Below are positions 1 to 4,676 of a DNA stretch of 11,391 nt, one piece after another (position 1 is the stretch's first letter; every line of letters starts with the position of its first letter). The DNA is taken from contig DATCXV010000001.1 in the NCBI GenBank assembly GCA_036565605.1, positions 1-11,391 of the forward strand. Direction: 5' to 3'. Position numbers and translations under genes: made by a program. Origin of the DNA: UBA6065 sp036565605 (GTDB taxonomy: Bacteria > Patescibacteriota > Minisyncoccia > Phycocordibacterales > UBA6065). Under the pieces are notes generated by a model. It was not told the origin of the DNA, searched no databases, and worked only from the letters and a program-made list of their open reading frames with translations.

Positions 1-103
1 CGAAGAATATGATCGCCGCCGCCACAATGGCGACCGCGACCGCTATCCATTCGCGCCTTCCAAATGGTCTCATGAGTTTTTTCTTAGACTTGTACCTAGC
101 CAT
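1..103 (-). CDS. N-terminus of a membrane-anchored protein (partial, runs off window)
   Basis: Read on the minus strand from an ATG at 103, 34 codons stay open to the window edge. The peptide begins MARYKSKKKLMRPFGRREW, which is strongly basic, and continues into a run of A, V, I and F (IAVAVAIVAAAIIFF). This is the classic pattern of a cytoplasmic positive stretch followed by a transmembrane helix or uncleaved signal anchor. The gene diverges from the LOG gene with only 17 bases between the two start codons. A TATAAT hexamer (minus strand 107-102) overlaps the first ATG, so the true start could be the second ATG (at 73, codon 11). Nothing after the first helix is visible, so the function cannot be named. 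The reading frame is short and the call rests on composition and divergent placement. Confidence 0.6.
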   Translation of the reverse strand, partial: MARYKSKKKLMRPFGRREWIAVAVAIVAAAIIFF

Positions 104-108
104 TATAG

Positions 109-120
109 TACAATAGCCGC
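109..120 (+). promoter_or_regulatory. -10 element of the LOG gene, leaderless spacing
   Basis: TACAAT at 109-114 matches five of six positions of TATAAT. It is followed by six bases and then the ATG at 121, which places the expected transcription start on or next to the start codon. No convincing -35 hexamer lies 16 to 18 bases upstream, and there is no Shine-Dalgarno. Confidence 0.5.
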
Positions 121-831
121 ATGATCGGAAATATTTGGAAAAAGAAAACAGCAGCACATGACCCGCGATTGACTGACCACGATCTTACCGGCAAAGAATT
201 AAAAGAAGGATCGCGTAAACGTTTAGCCACGATCCAGAACGAGTTCAGGCACACGTTCAAATTCCTGAAGTCTTATCCGCACTCGGTTTCGTTTTTCGGA
301 TCGGCACGGTTCCAAGAAGGGAATCCGTATTATGACCGCGCTCGCGCATTAGCGAGCCGTATTGCCAAAGAAACTGGATACACTGTCGTCACTGGCGGCG
401 GTCCAGGCATTATGGAAGCAGGTAACCGCGGTGCATTCGAAGCAGGAGGCAAGTCTGTCGGTATGAACATCATTTTGCCGCACGAGCAAAAGATGAATGA
501 ATACCTGACTGCTCATGTTCGCTTCTATTACTTCTTTATCCGCAAGGTGGCATTGTCGTTTTCTGCCGAAGTTTACATCTTCTTCCCGGGCGGCTACGGT
601 ACCATGGATGAATTCTTCGAGCTGGTGACCCTGATCCAGAACCGAAAAATTCCGCGGATACCGATTCTTTGCGTCGGTAAAGAGTTCTGGAAGCATGTCG
701 ATACATTCTCTGCGGCGATGCGCGATGAATTCCAAACCATTAGCCCTGGTGACGAAAAGATCTATAAGATCGTCGATACGGACGACGAAGTTCTTGAAGC
801 CATCAAAAAGGCACCGCTCCGTAAAGAATAA
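121..831 (+). CDS. LOG-family protein (TIGR00730-like nucleotide 5'-monophosphate phosphoribohydrolase)
   Basis: A 236-residue cytosolic Rossmann-fold protein of the LOG family, often mislabelled lysine decarboxylase. Characterised members hydrolyse the N-glycosidic bond of (cytokinin) nucleoside 5'-monophosphates, releasing the base and ribose 5-phosphate. Visible motifs are SFFGSAR (57-63), the glycine-rich TGGGPGIMEAGNRGA (91-105), the Arg-Lys pair at 141-142, and the signature PGGYGTMDE (156-164), whose final Glu is the expected catalytic acid. About 50 charged residues precede the Rossmann core, so it is slightly longer than minimal LOG proteins. The start is supported by a -10 element six bases upstream. 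A terminator lies directly after the stop. It diverges from the gene at 1-103 and converges with the small membrane-protein gene at 886-1077. Family assignment is secure; in bacteria the physiological substrate could be AMP-like nucleotides rather than cytokinins. Confidence 0.93.
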   Translation: MIGNIWKKKTAAHDPRLTDHDLTGKELKEGSRKRLATIQNEFRHTFKFLKSYPHSVSFFGSARFQEGNPYYDRARALASRIAKETGYTVVTGGGPGIMEAGNRGAFEAGGKSVGMNIILPHEQKMNEYLTAHVRFYYFFIRKVALSFSAEVYIFFPGGYGTMDEFFELVTLIQNRKIPRIPILCVGKEFWKHVDTFSAAMRDEFQTISPGDEKIYKIVDTDDEVLEAIKKAPLRKE

Positions 832-833
832 AA

Positions 834-863
834 AAAACCGCTCGGAGAAATCCGGGCGGTTTT
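834..863. terminator. Bidirectional intrinsic terminator between convergent genes
   Basis: A 13-bp stem (AAAACCGCTCGGA pairing with TCCGGGCGGTTTT, one G-U type pair) has a GAAA tetraloop at 847-850. The minus-strand transcript ends in a run of at least seven U, and the plus-strand transcript in UUUU. It sits between LOG (ends 831) and the minus-strand gene ending at 886, serving both. Confidence 0.88.
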
Positions 864-885
864 GCTTGACGCGAAATTGATCGCA

Positions 886-1077
886 CTATTCTTTTTGCAG
901 ATGACGGCTCGCCAGAGTTGTTACTATCCAGCCTGAAATGAGAAACAAATAGCTGAGCAAGATATCGAAACCATGGTGTGGTACCGGCGCAAGGAATTGC
1001 GCAAATATAGGCGCGGTGGCCAATGCCACAAGCCATCTTCCAAACCACCAGAGTAGCTGATAATGGCGGGAATTCAT
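886..1077 (-). CDS. Small two-helix membrane protein, unknown function
   Basis: A 63-residue protein on the minus strand. Two hydrophobic segments are clear: about residues 8-30 (LLWWFGRWLVALATAPIFAQ and on) and about 36-57 (GFDILLSYLFLISGWIVTTL). They are joined by a short PVPHHG loop, and the tail is polar (SRHLQKE). It has an aromatic, Trp-rich first helix. The frame is supported by a TTGACA promoter upstream and a strong terminator about 20 bases past the stop. It diverges from tgt, with interleaved promoters, and converges with LOG. The leader is C-rich just before the ATG and has no Shine-Dalgarno at normal spacing. I do not recognise a family. Alternative minus-strand frames over the same bases lack this promoter/terminator fit. 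Confidence 0.72.
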   Translation of the reverse strand: MNSRHYQLLWWFGRWLVALATAPIFAQFLAPVPHHGFDILLSYLFLISGWIVTTLASRHLQKE

Positions 1078-1103
1078 GGGGAGGGGTGAAAGAGTCCTTT
1101 CTG

Positions 1104-1133
1104 ATCGTACACTTTATTCGCAACTCTTGTCAA
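1104..1133 (-). promoter_or_regulatory. Promoter of the 63-aa membrane protein gene
   Basis: On the minus strand a perfect TTGACA (1133-1128) is followed after 18 bases by TACGAT (1109-1104), four of six matches to the -10 consensus. The predicted RNA start near 1097 leaves a leader of about 20 bases before the ATG at 1077. The promoter overlaps the tgt promoter on the opposite strand. Confidence 0.55.
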
Positions 1134-1145
1134 ATGTGATAGAGT
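1117..1145 (+). promoter_or_regulatory. tgt promoter (extended -10), leaderless spacing
   Basis: TTCGCA at 1117-1122 (four of six), 17 bases, then TAGAGT at 1140-1145, preceded by the TGn extension (TGA at 1137-1139). Six bases then separate the -10 from the GTG start at 1152. The same TGA-TA-AGT look recurs at uvrB. Confidence 0.55.
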
Positions 1146-1151
1146 GGCTTC

Positions 1152-2375
1152 GTGAAAAAACCTCTCTCGTTCGAGATTACTAAAAAACTCGATGGTCGCT
1201 TGGGTCGGGCAGGCATCATCCATACGCCGCACGGAGATATTCAAACGCCGGCGTTTATTGTTGTGGGGACAAAAGCTGCGGTGCGCGGTTTGACGCCTGA
1301 AATGGTAAAAGAAGCAGGTGCTCAGGCGGTGCTCGCCAATACGTATCATTTGTACATGCAGCCGGGTGAAGAGTTGGTCCGCAAAATGGGAGGTATACAG
1401 AATATGATGTGCTGGGGCGGTCCAACCTTTACCGATTCAGGCGGTTTCCAAGTTTTTTCTTTGGGAGCGGGCTATGGCAAGAATATTTCAAAGGTGCTTA
1501 AAGACGCGCCGGTGGTGCCGCTTATCGGCCCACGTGAAGATGACACAGAGCGAGAAGATGCCCAGCCACGATTGGTAGAAATAGACCATGATGGAGCGGC
1601 TTTTAAGTCGCCATTTGATGGCTCGATCCATTTCATAACGCCCGAGCGTTCGATTGAAATTCAGCACACGATCGGTGCGGACATAATGTTTGCATTCGAC
1701 GAGTGCACATCGCCATCTGAACCACGTACCTATCAGCGCGAAGCATTGGATCGAACACACCGTTGGGCCAAGCGCAGTCTTGATTTCCATAAATCACGGC
1801 TAAATGCCGAAACACAGGCTTTGTTCGGCGTGGTGCAGGGAGGTCGCCATGAAGACTTACGAAAAGAAAGCGCCTCGGTTTTGGGTGCTCTAGATTTTGA
1901 TGGTTTCGGTATCGGTGGCTCATTTGATAAAAATGATTTGCATACCGCGGTAAGATGGGTGAACGAAGTACTACCGGAAGGGAAGCCGCGCCACCTTTTG
2001 GGCATCGGCGAACCGGAAGATTTATTTGAGGGTGTTGAAAACGGTTGCGACACATTCGATTGTGTTGCTCCGACGCGCTTGGGTCGTCATGGTACGGTCT
2101 ATACTAAGGACGGCAAGATCCATATCGGCAATGAACGATACAAATCGGACCTCACTCCTATTGAAGACGACTGTGATTGTTATGCTTGCAGACAGTATTC
2201 ACGCGCCGTTATTGCACATTTGTACCGCTCGCGGGAAATGTTAGGAGCAATGCTTTGTTCGATCCATAATGTCCACTTTATTGTTGGTCTGGTTGCGCAA
2301 ATGCGAGCCGCTCTTATCGATGGAACCTTTGACAAATTAAAAAAAGAGTTTTTGAATCGTTATAAACGGGATTAG
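1152..2375 (+). CDS. tgt: tRNA-guanine transglycosylase (queuine/preQ1 tRNA-ribosyltransferase)
   Basis: A 407-residue TGT that exchanges guanine 34 of GUN-anticodon tRNAs for a 7-deazaguanine base, on the path to queuosine. TIM-barrel motifs are intact: TDSGGFQVFSLG with Asp95 as general acid/base, FDECT (182-186), GVVQGG (226-231), LLGIGEPEDL (282-291), and FDCVAPTR (302-309), whose Asp303 is the expected covalent nucleophile. The zinc site is CDCYAC (Cys341, 343, 346) with His372 of SIHN. The start is GTG, chosen because the N-terminus aligns with the family and a -10 element lies six bases upstream. Length exceeds the usual 370-385 because of about 34 extra residues at roughly 106-140, between FSLG and the FKSPFDG segment. 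The base-recognition loop reads GGSFDKN instead of the usual GGLAVGE. No queuosine biosynthesis genes are adjacent, so base salvage is an inference. Confidence 0.96.
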   Translation: MKKPLSFEITKKLDGRLGRAGIIHTPHGDIQTPAFIVVGTKAAVRGLTPEMVKEAGAQAVLANTYHLYMQPGEELVRKMGGIQNMMCWGGPTFTDSGGFQVFSLGAGYGKNISKVLKDAPVVPLIGPREDDTEREDAQPRLVEIDHDGAAFKSPFDGSIHFITPERSIEIQHTIGADIMFAFDECTSPSEPRTYQREALDRTHRWAKRSLDFHKSRLNAETQALFGVVQGGRHEDLRKESASVLGALDFDGFGIGGSFDKNDLHTAVRWVNEVLPEGKPRHLLGIGEPEDLFEGVENGCDTFDCVAPTRLGRHGTVYTKDGKIHIGNERYKSDLTPIEDDCDCYACRQYSRAVIAHLYRSREMLGAMLCSIHNVHFIVGLVAQMRAALIDGTFDKLKKEFLNRYKRD

Positions 2376-2434
2376 CAACAGCCTTCCCACACCTTATCCA
2401 CTGGTTTTCCCCGGATTAGGGGTTGCGCGGAAAC

Positions 2435-2495
2435 ATGAACACTTTACAAAGCGTAGTGTAGCGAGTATCATTACTCTTAGAACTCGCAAGAGTTC
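2435..2495 (+). other. Three tandem hairpins between tgt and the mini-ORF
   Basis: Consecutive small stem-loops: ACACT/AGTGT around an 11-base loop (2439-2459); GAGTA-TCAT-TACTC (2463-2476); and GAACTC-GCAA-GAGTTC (2480-2495), the last capped by a GNRA-type tetraloop. An ATG at 2435 could encode only an eight-residue peptide (MNTLQSVV). tgt has no clear terminator of its own; the CCCC/GGGG hairpin at 2409-2422 lacks a T-run. This looks like a structured leader or 3' region. No known riboswitch class was recognised. Confidence 0.35.
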
Positions 2496-2519
2496 AGTTC
2501 TTTCCAGTCTCATCCGAGA

Positions 2520-2825
2520 TTGGACAAACACAAAAAAGGAAAAATACATGAGCACGCTTATACAGTTGTTCATTGGTCTGTGGTTTGGCCCAAAGCCAAA
2601 CTTCGGTCCGAAGAAATAACAATAAGCCGTCACGTCGTCTTCTCGATAGGCAGTTTACAGAGTAATTCAGGCTACTACGAGTTCCGTACCCAGTGGTTCC
2701 CTCACAAGACACATTTGTACGGGTTAGAGGCAAAGGCAACTGTGTTCTTGTCTAATGAAATATCTCCGGCGGCTGGGGGTATGCTGCTGATTTCGAAGAG
2801 ACTCCTCTTTTTGGCTTCAATTTGA
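2520..2825 (+). CDS. Doubtful 101-codon ORF overlapping the mini-ORF
   Basis: An open frame from TTG at 2520 to TGA at 2823-2825, with no ATG start until near its end and a GTG option at 2580. The middle (SGYYEFRTQWFPHKTHLYGL) reads like plausible protein. The stop falls directly against a UUCG-loop hairpin and an intrinsic terminator, as expected for the end of a transcription unit. Against it, no start has a normal initiation context, the 5' third is in a different frame from the Shine-Dalgarno-preceded mini-ORF, and no family is recognised. It may be a real gene with a rare start, a decayed gene, or a non-coding transcript ending at the terminator. The opposite-strand frame here crosses two terminators and is not credible. 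Confidence 0.25.
   Translation: MDKHKKGKIHEHAYTVVHWSVVWPKAKLRSEEITISRHVVFSIGSLQSNSGYYEFRTQWFPHKTHLYGLEAKATVFLSNEISPAAGGMLLISKRLLFLASI
2548..2619 (+). CDS. Candidate 23-residue hydrophobic mini-protein
   Basis: An ATG at 2548 opens 23 codons ending in TAA (2617-2619). It is preceded by AAAAAAGGA (2532-2540), a Shine-Dalgarno-like tract with its last base seven positions before the ATG, one of only two such sites seen in this window. The peptide starts MSTLIQLFIGLWFGPKP: a short hydrophobic helix of about 11 residues followed by a Pro/Gly/Lys tail ending GPKK. That is the shape of a tiny membrane-associated peptide, but the length is too short for composition to prove coding. The coding bases also form two hairpins (GTTTGGC/GCCAAAC at 2583-2601 and CTTC/GAAG at 2601-2613), so the stretch may equally be part of a structured RNA. 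A longer ORF lacking any ATG overlaps it in another frame (2520-2825). Confidence 0.4.
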   Translation: MSTLIQLFIGLWFGPKPNFGPKK

Positions 2826-2839
2826 AACCTTCGGGTTTC
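2824..2839 (+). other. UUCG-tetraloop hairpin
   Basis: GAAACC-TTCG-GGTTTC: a perfect 6-bp stem with an exceptionally stable UUCG loop, one base upstream of the following terminator hairpin. It probably stabilises the 3' end of the transcript ending at about 2867. Confidence 0.5.
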
Positions 2840-2840
2840 G

Positions 2841-2867
2841 GGCTCGCGCTTCCAACGCGAGCCTTTT
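2841..2867 (+). terminator. Intrinsic terminator
   Basis: A perfect 8-bp GC-rich stem (GGCTCGCG with CGCGAGCC) around a 7-base loop, followed by TTTT. It ends whatever is transcribed from 2435-2825 on the plus strand and insulates the gene starting at 2913. Confidence 0.75.
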
Positions 2868-2874
2868 GATTTAT

Positions 2875-2904
2875 GCGACATACAGCGGCATGTGTTCGTA
2901 GTAT
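2875..2904 (+). promoter_or_regulatory. Putative promoter of the 71-aa gene
   Basis: GCGACA (2875-2880, four of six), 18 bases, then TAGTAT (2899-2904, four of six). The -10 ends eight bases before the ATG at 2913, consistent with a leaderless message. The match is weak by itself. Confidence 0.3.
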
Positions 2905-2912
2905 GTCCGGGT

Positions 2913-3128
2913 ATGATCCATAAGATACTGATAAGAAATGGCGGCAAGCCAGAATTATTCGAGGGTACCATGTATCGTGACATCATGTGCAAACATGAGG
3001 TTGAAACCCCTCGGGATAAACAGATCGGATACATGCTTCGTCCAAGTCCAGATTGTGAATTTATTTTTGATGCCAAGGACATGGTCTGGAAGCCGCAACG
3101 AAGTAGTGTTCTTTTAAGCTCCGGCTAG
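2913..3128 (+). CDS. Small hypothetical protein (71 aa)
   Basis: The frame is open from GTG 2892; I prefer the ATG at 2913 because a -10-like element ends eight bases upstream. The 71-residue product is MIHKILIRNGGKPELFEGTM at its start, then a mixed charged/hydrophobic sequence with CEFIFDAKDMVWKP near the end, and no membrane segment or signal peptide. It looks like a small soluble alpha/beta protein, with no family recognised. The stop codon lies inside the loop of the intrinsic terminator at 3117-3142, so the last codons are part of the hairpin, an economical but uncommon arrangement. It is bounded upstream by another terminator, making it a single-gene unit. The minus-strand frame covering the same bases (2702-3082) would have to cross the 2841-2867 terminator hairpin. 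Confidence 0.5.
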   Translation: MIHKILIRNGGKPELFEGTMYRDIMCKHEVETPRDKQIGYMLRPSPDCEFIFDAKDMVWKPQRSSVLLSSG

Positions 3129-3142
3129 TCCGGGGCTTTTTT
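3117..3142 (+). terminator. Intrinsic terminator overlapping the 3' end of the 71-aa gene
   Basis: AGCTCCGG pairs with CCGGGGCT (8 bp, one G-U) around loop CTAGT, followed by six T. The loop contains the TAG stop of the upstream gene. Confidence 0.85.
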
Positions 3143-3164
3143 CTGTAACGGTCGAAATATATAT

Positions 3165-3201
3165 AAAAAACCACCCAACCGCTTAAAACGGAGGATGGTT
3201 T
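3165..3201 (-). terminator. Intrinsic terminator for the minus-strand 221-aa gene
   Basis: On the minus strand AAACCATCC and CCG pair with CGG and GGGTGGTTT, with one bulged or mismatched position, around a TTTTAAG loop. The stem is followed by TTTTTTATAT. It begins about a dozen bases after the stop codon at 3213, back-to-back with the plus-strand terminator at 3117-3142. Confidence 0.8.
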
Positions 3202-3212
3202 GAGGTCCCAAC

Positions 3213-3878
3213 TTATGCGGTCTGTGTCTTCTTAAGGAAGGATTTGACCTTTTTCATGAGCTTGGACTGGGTGAGTTTTTCAGTCGCCAGGCGCTTTTTT
3301 GCGCGTGCGAGGCCGTTTGTATACCATTCGACCTGCCTCTTTTCGAAGCTGAGGGATCGAATGTTGGACTTGACCCGCCGCTGAAGCTGCCGCAATGTCA
3401 GTAGATCTGCAGCGCTTGGAAGGTGCACCTTCTTTTTGCGGTGCGGTTTTTTCTGTTCCGCAATCTGTGAGAGCAATGGAAGCGGGTCGGACTCCGTAGG
3501 GACGTAAACAGAATTGTGTACATCCGCATGCGTCAAGAGTGCGAGCGCCAAGTCGCGAGAGTCCATGCCGCCAGCACACCAGAGGAAGCCTTCATGACTT
3601 CGGCCTTCACACCGGATGATAAGACGACAGCTTCCCTTGGCTTGGACGATCCGGATCTGCTTCGGCGTATCTTCCGGCAGGGGTTTCACCTCGCCGGTGA
3701 TTTTCAAATAGTACTGCCAGGGCATGTCTTTTCTGCGGCATTCCCTGAGGAGTTTCAGTACCAGATCCGTTGCACAGGGGACGACAATCTTTCTGTTTAT
3801 GATGTCGACCATTTGGGAAGCGGAAGCTGGAGCAACCGCTGAGCTATCAACTGACTCAGACACATTAATCATATGCAT
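3213..3878 (-). CDS. Hypothetical protein with basic helical C-terminus
   Basis: The frame is open from 3986, but a TTGACA promoter at 3931-3904 lies inside the extended frame, so I start at the ATG at 3878 (221 residues, MHMINVSESV; the ATG at 3872 is also possible). The N-terminal part (about 23-130) looks like a folded alpha/beta domain, with Cys residues and an FLWCAGGMDSRDLALALL segment. The C-terminal 90 residues are very basic and helical (KKPHRKKKVH, then QLQRRVKSNIRSLSFEKRQ, ending KLMKKVKSFLKKTQTA), suggesting nucleic-acid binding or a coiled coil; that is inference. No signal peptide or membrane segment. No Shine-Dalgarno is visible. A terminator follows the stop. I do not recognise the family. 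Plus-strand frames over this region lack promoter and terminator support. Confidence 0.7.
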   Translation of the reverse strand: MHMINVSESVDSSAVAPASASQMVDIINRKIVVPCATDLVLKLLRECRRKDMPWQYYLKITGEVKPLPEDTPKQIRIVQAKGSCRLIIRCEGRSHEGFLWCAGGMDSRDLALALLTHADVHNSVYVPTESDPLPLLSQIAEQKKPHRKKKVHLPSAADLLTLRQLQRRVKSNIRSLSFEKRQVEWYTNGLARAKKRLATEKLTQSKLMKKVKSFLKKTQTA

Positions 3879-3903
3879 GGGAGTAAGAACGAGACTAACT
3901 CTT

Positions 3904-3931
3904 ATATTACACATATATACACTATTGTCAA
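3904..3931 (-). promoter_or_regulatory. Promoter of the 221-aa gene
   Basis: On the minus strand a perfect TTGACA (3931-3926) is followed by an AT-rich spacer of 16 bases to TAATAT (3909-3904), or 19 bases to TATAAG (3906-3901). RNA would start near 3895, leaving a leader of about 15 bases before the ATG at 3878. It fixes the likely gene start. Confidence 0.6.
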
Positions 3932-3969
3932 TAGTTGTGATTTTGCCGCTTGTGTGTAAAATTATCTGC

Positions 3970-4117
3970 ATGTCATTTTTCAGCACGAAGTTTTATATTG
4001 CAACCAAGCGCGTCCTTTGGACTTCTGTTCGAGGGTCGGGTTGTGATTTCGTGCAAAGCTAGGGCGCAAGAAGTACGAAACCAAAACCGGGCTCTCGAAC
4101 GAGAGCCCGGTTTGTTC
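3970..4117 (+). ncRNA. Candidate small RNA with its own promoter and terminator
   Basis: Between two divergent genes there is an intrinsic terminator that serves neither. Upstream of it a plausible promoter is ATGTCA (3970-3975), 18 bases, TATATT (3994-3999), giving an RNA of roughly 110 bases from about 4006. Inside are a short GTCC-TTT-GGAC hairpin (4012-4022) and then the strong terminal hairpin. The plus-strand ORF through here has no start context. No known RNA family was recognised (not tRNA, SRP, 6S, tmRNA or RNase P by their signature motifs). The promoter match is weak; the orphan terminator is the main evidence. Confidence 0.3.
4084..4117 (+). terminator. Orphan intrinsic terminator
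   Basis: A very strong stem of 13 to 14 bp (AAACCGGGCTCTCG with CGAGAGCCCGGTTT), tight loop around 4098-4099, followed by TTTGTTCTTTG. No annotated gene on either strand runs into it: the 221-aa gene reads leftward from 3878 and the next gene starts rightward at 4166. Confidence 0.8.
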
Positions 4118-4165
4118 TTTGTCTGCTCCAAATAAAGTCGGTTAACCCAATACGAAAGGTATAAA

Positions 4166-4576
4166 GTGAACGCTGTTATCATTGTTTATAAGAAAAAATC
4201 ATCCGATAGTAAAACACGCTTTCGGTTGACTCAGTCGGGGATTAAGCATGGTCAGCAGGGATGGGCGCGGGTTCAGGGTGTAAACGAGCGAGTGCTTCTC
4301 TTTTACAACGCCTACCTTCCCGAAGACACGAATTGGTTCGATCGTTGGATGCCCATTGAGGAGCTTCGGAAGATTGAAAAACCGAAGCCTGCCGAATATC
4401 CCGAGGAGATATTTCCGCTTTCCTCGGTTCGTCACGGTTTCGTAAGGAATGCCGGATTGACTCCGGCCGAAATAAACGACAACCCGGAAGCATTGCGGAA
4501 AAGGCTCGCTTTGGCATCGAATGTTCCGAGCGAAGTTCTGCCACCGTATCCGCCCGCTTCGCCTTTACCAGCTTGA
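4166..4576 (+). CDS. Hypothetical protein (136 aa)
   Basis: Starts at GTG 4166 with a Shine-Dalgarno-like GAAAGG at 4154-4159, six bases upstream; ends in TGA just before a perfect terminator. The N-terminal 70 residues are beta-rich in appearance: NAVIIVYKKK, then a WARVQGVNERVLLFYNAYL segment and FDRWMPIEELRKIEKPKP, reminiscent of a small SH3-like or Tudor-like barrel followed by a Pro linker. This resemblance is impressionistic. The C-terminal half has LTPAEINDNPEALRKRLALA, probably helical, and a proline-rich tail (PPYPPASPLPA). There are no membrane segments. It is a soluble, single-gene unit isolated by terminators on both sides. I do not recognise the family. Initiation differs from the leaderless housekeeping genes of this window. 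Confidence 0.72.
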   Translation: MNAVIIVYKKKSSDSKTRFRLTQSGIKHGQQGWARVQGVNERVLLFYNAYLPEDTNWFDRWMPIEELRKIEKPKPAEYPEEIFPLSSVRHGFVRNAGLTPAEINDNPEALRKRLALASNVPSEVLPPYPPASPLPA

Positions 4577-4582
4577 TGGGTA

Positions 4583-4621
4583 AGCCCCGCAAAGACACAG
4601 AGTGTCTTTGCGGGGCTTTTT
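4583..4621 (+). terminator. Intrinsic terminator of the 136-aa gene
   Basis: A perfect 16-bp stem (AGCCCCGCAAAGACAC with its exact complement) around an AGA loop at 4599-4601, followed by a T-run. The strongest terminator in the window. Confidence 0.93.
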
Positions 4622-4643
4622 CTTCATTTGCTGTCCAGAAAAT

Positions 4644-4672
4644 AAAAAAAGCGGCGCATATCGCGCAGCTTT
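4644..4672 (-). terminator. Intrinsic terminator of the cupin gene
   Basis: On the minus strand AAAGC-T-GCGC pairs with GCGC-C-GCTTT (one mismatch) around a GATAT loop, followed by seven T. It lies immediately after the cupin stop at 4677 and back-to-back with the terminator at 4583-4621. Confidence 0.88.
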
Positions 4673-4676
4673 GTGG

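Noticed and set aside
803..1123. Minus-strand 106-codon frame overlapping the small membrane protein
   Set aside because: It reads through the bidirectional terminator at 834-863 and into LOG; the 63-codon frame has better start, end and membrane character.
2394..2402. TTATCCACT, eight of nine match to a DnaA box, just after tgt
   Set aside because: Only one box; no cluster, no dnaA/dnaN gene and no AT-rich unwinding element nearby, so no replication origin is supported.
2376..2867. Possible tmRNA, RNase P RNA or SRP RNA in the hairpin-rich gap
   Set aside because: None of the signature motifs (T-loop and tag region, conserved RNase P core, SRP tetraloop region) could be found.
2702..3082. 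Minus-strand 126-codon frame
   Set aside because: It would cross the 2841-2867 hairpin, runs opposite the plus-strand 71-aa gene, and has no promoter or terminator of its own.
3516..3842. Plus-strand 108-codon frame opposite the 221-aa gene
   Set aside because: Shadow frame; the minus strand has a TTGACA promoter and a T-tailed terminator in the right places.
3879..3986. Upstream extension of the 221-aa gene to an ATG at 3986
   Set aside because: The best promoter (3931-3904) lies within this extension, and the added residues look like a translated AT-rich intergenic region.
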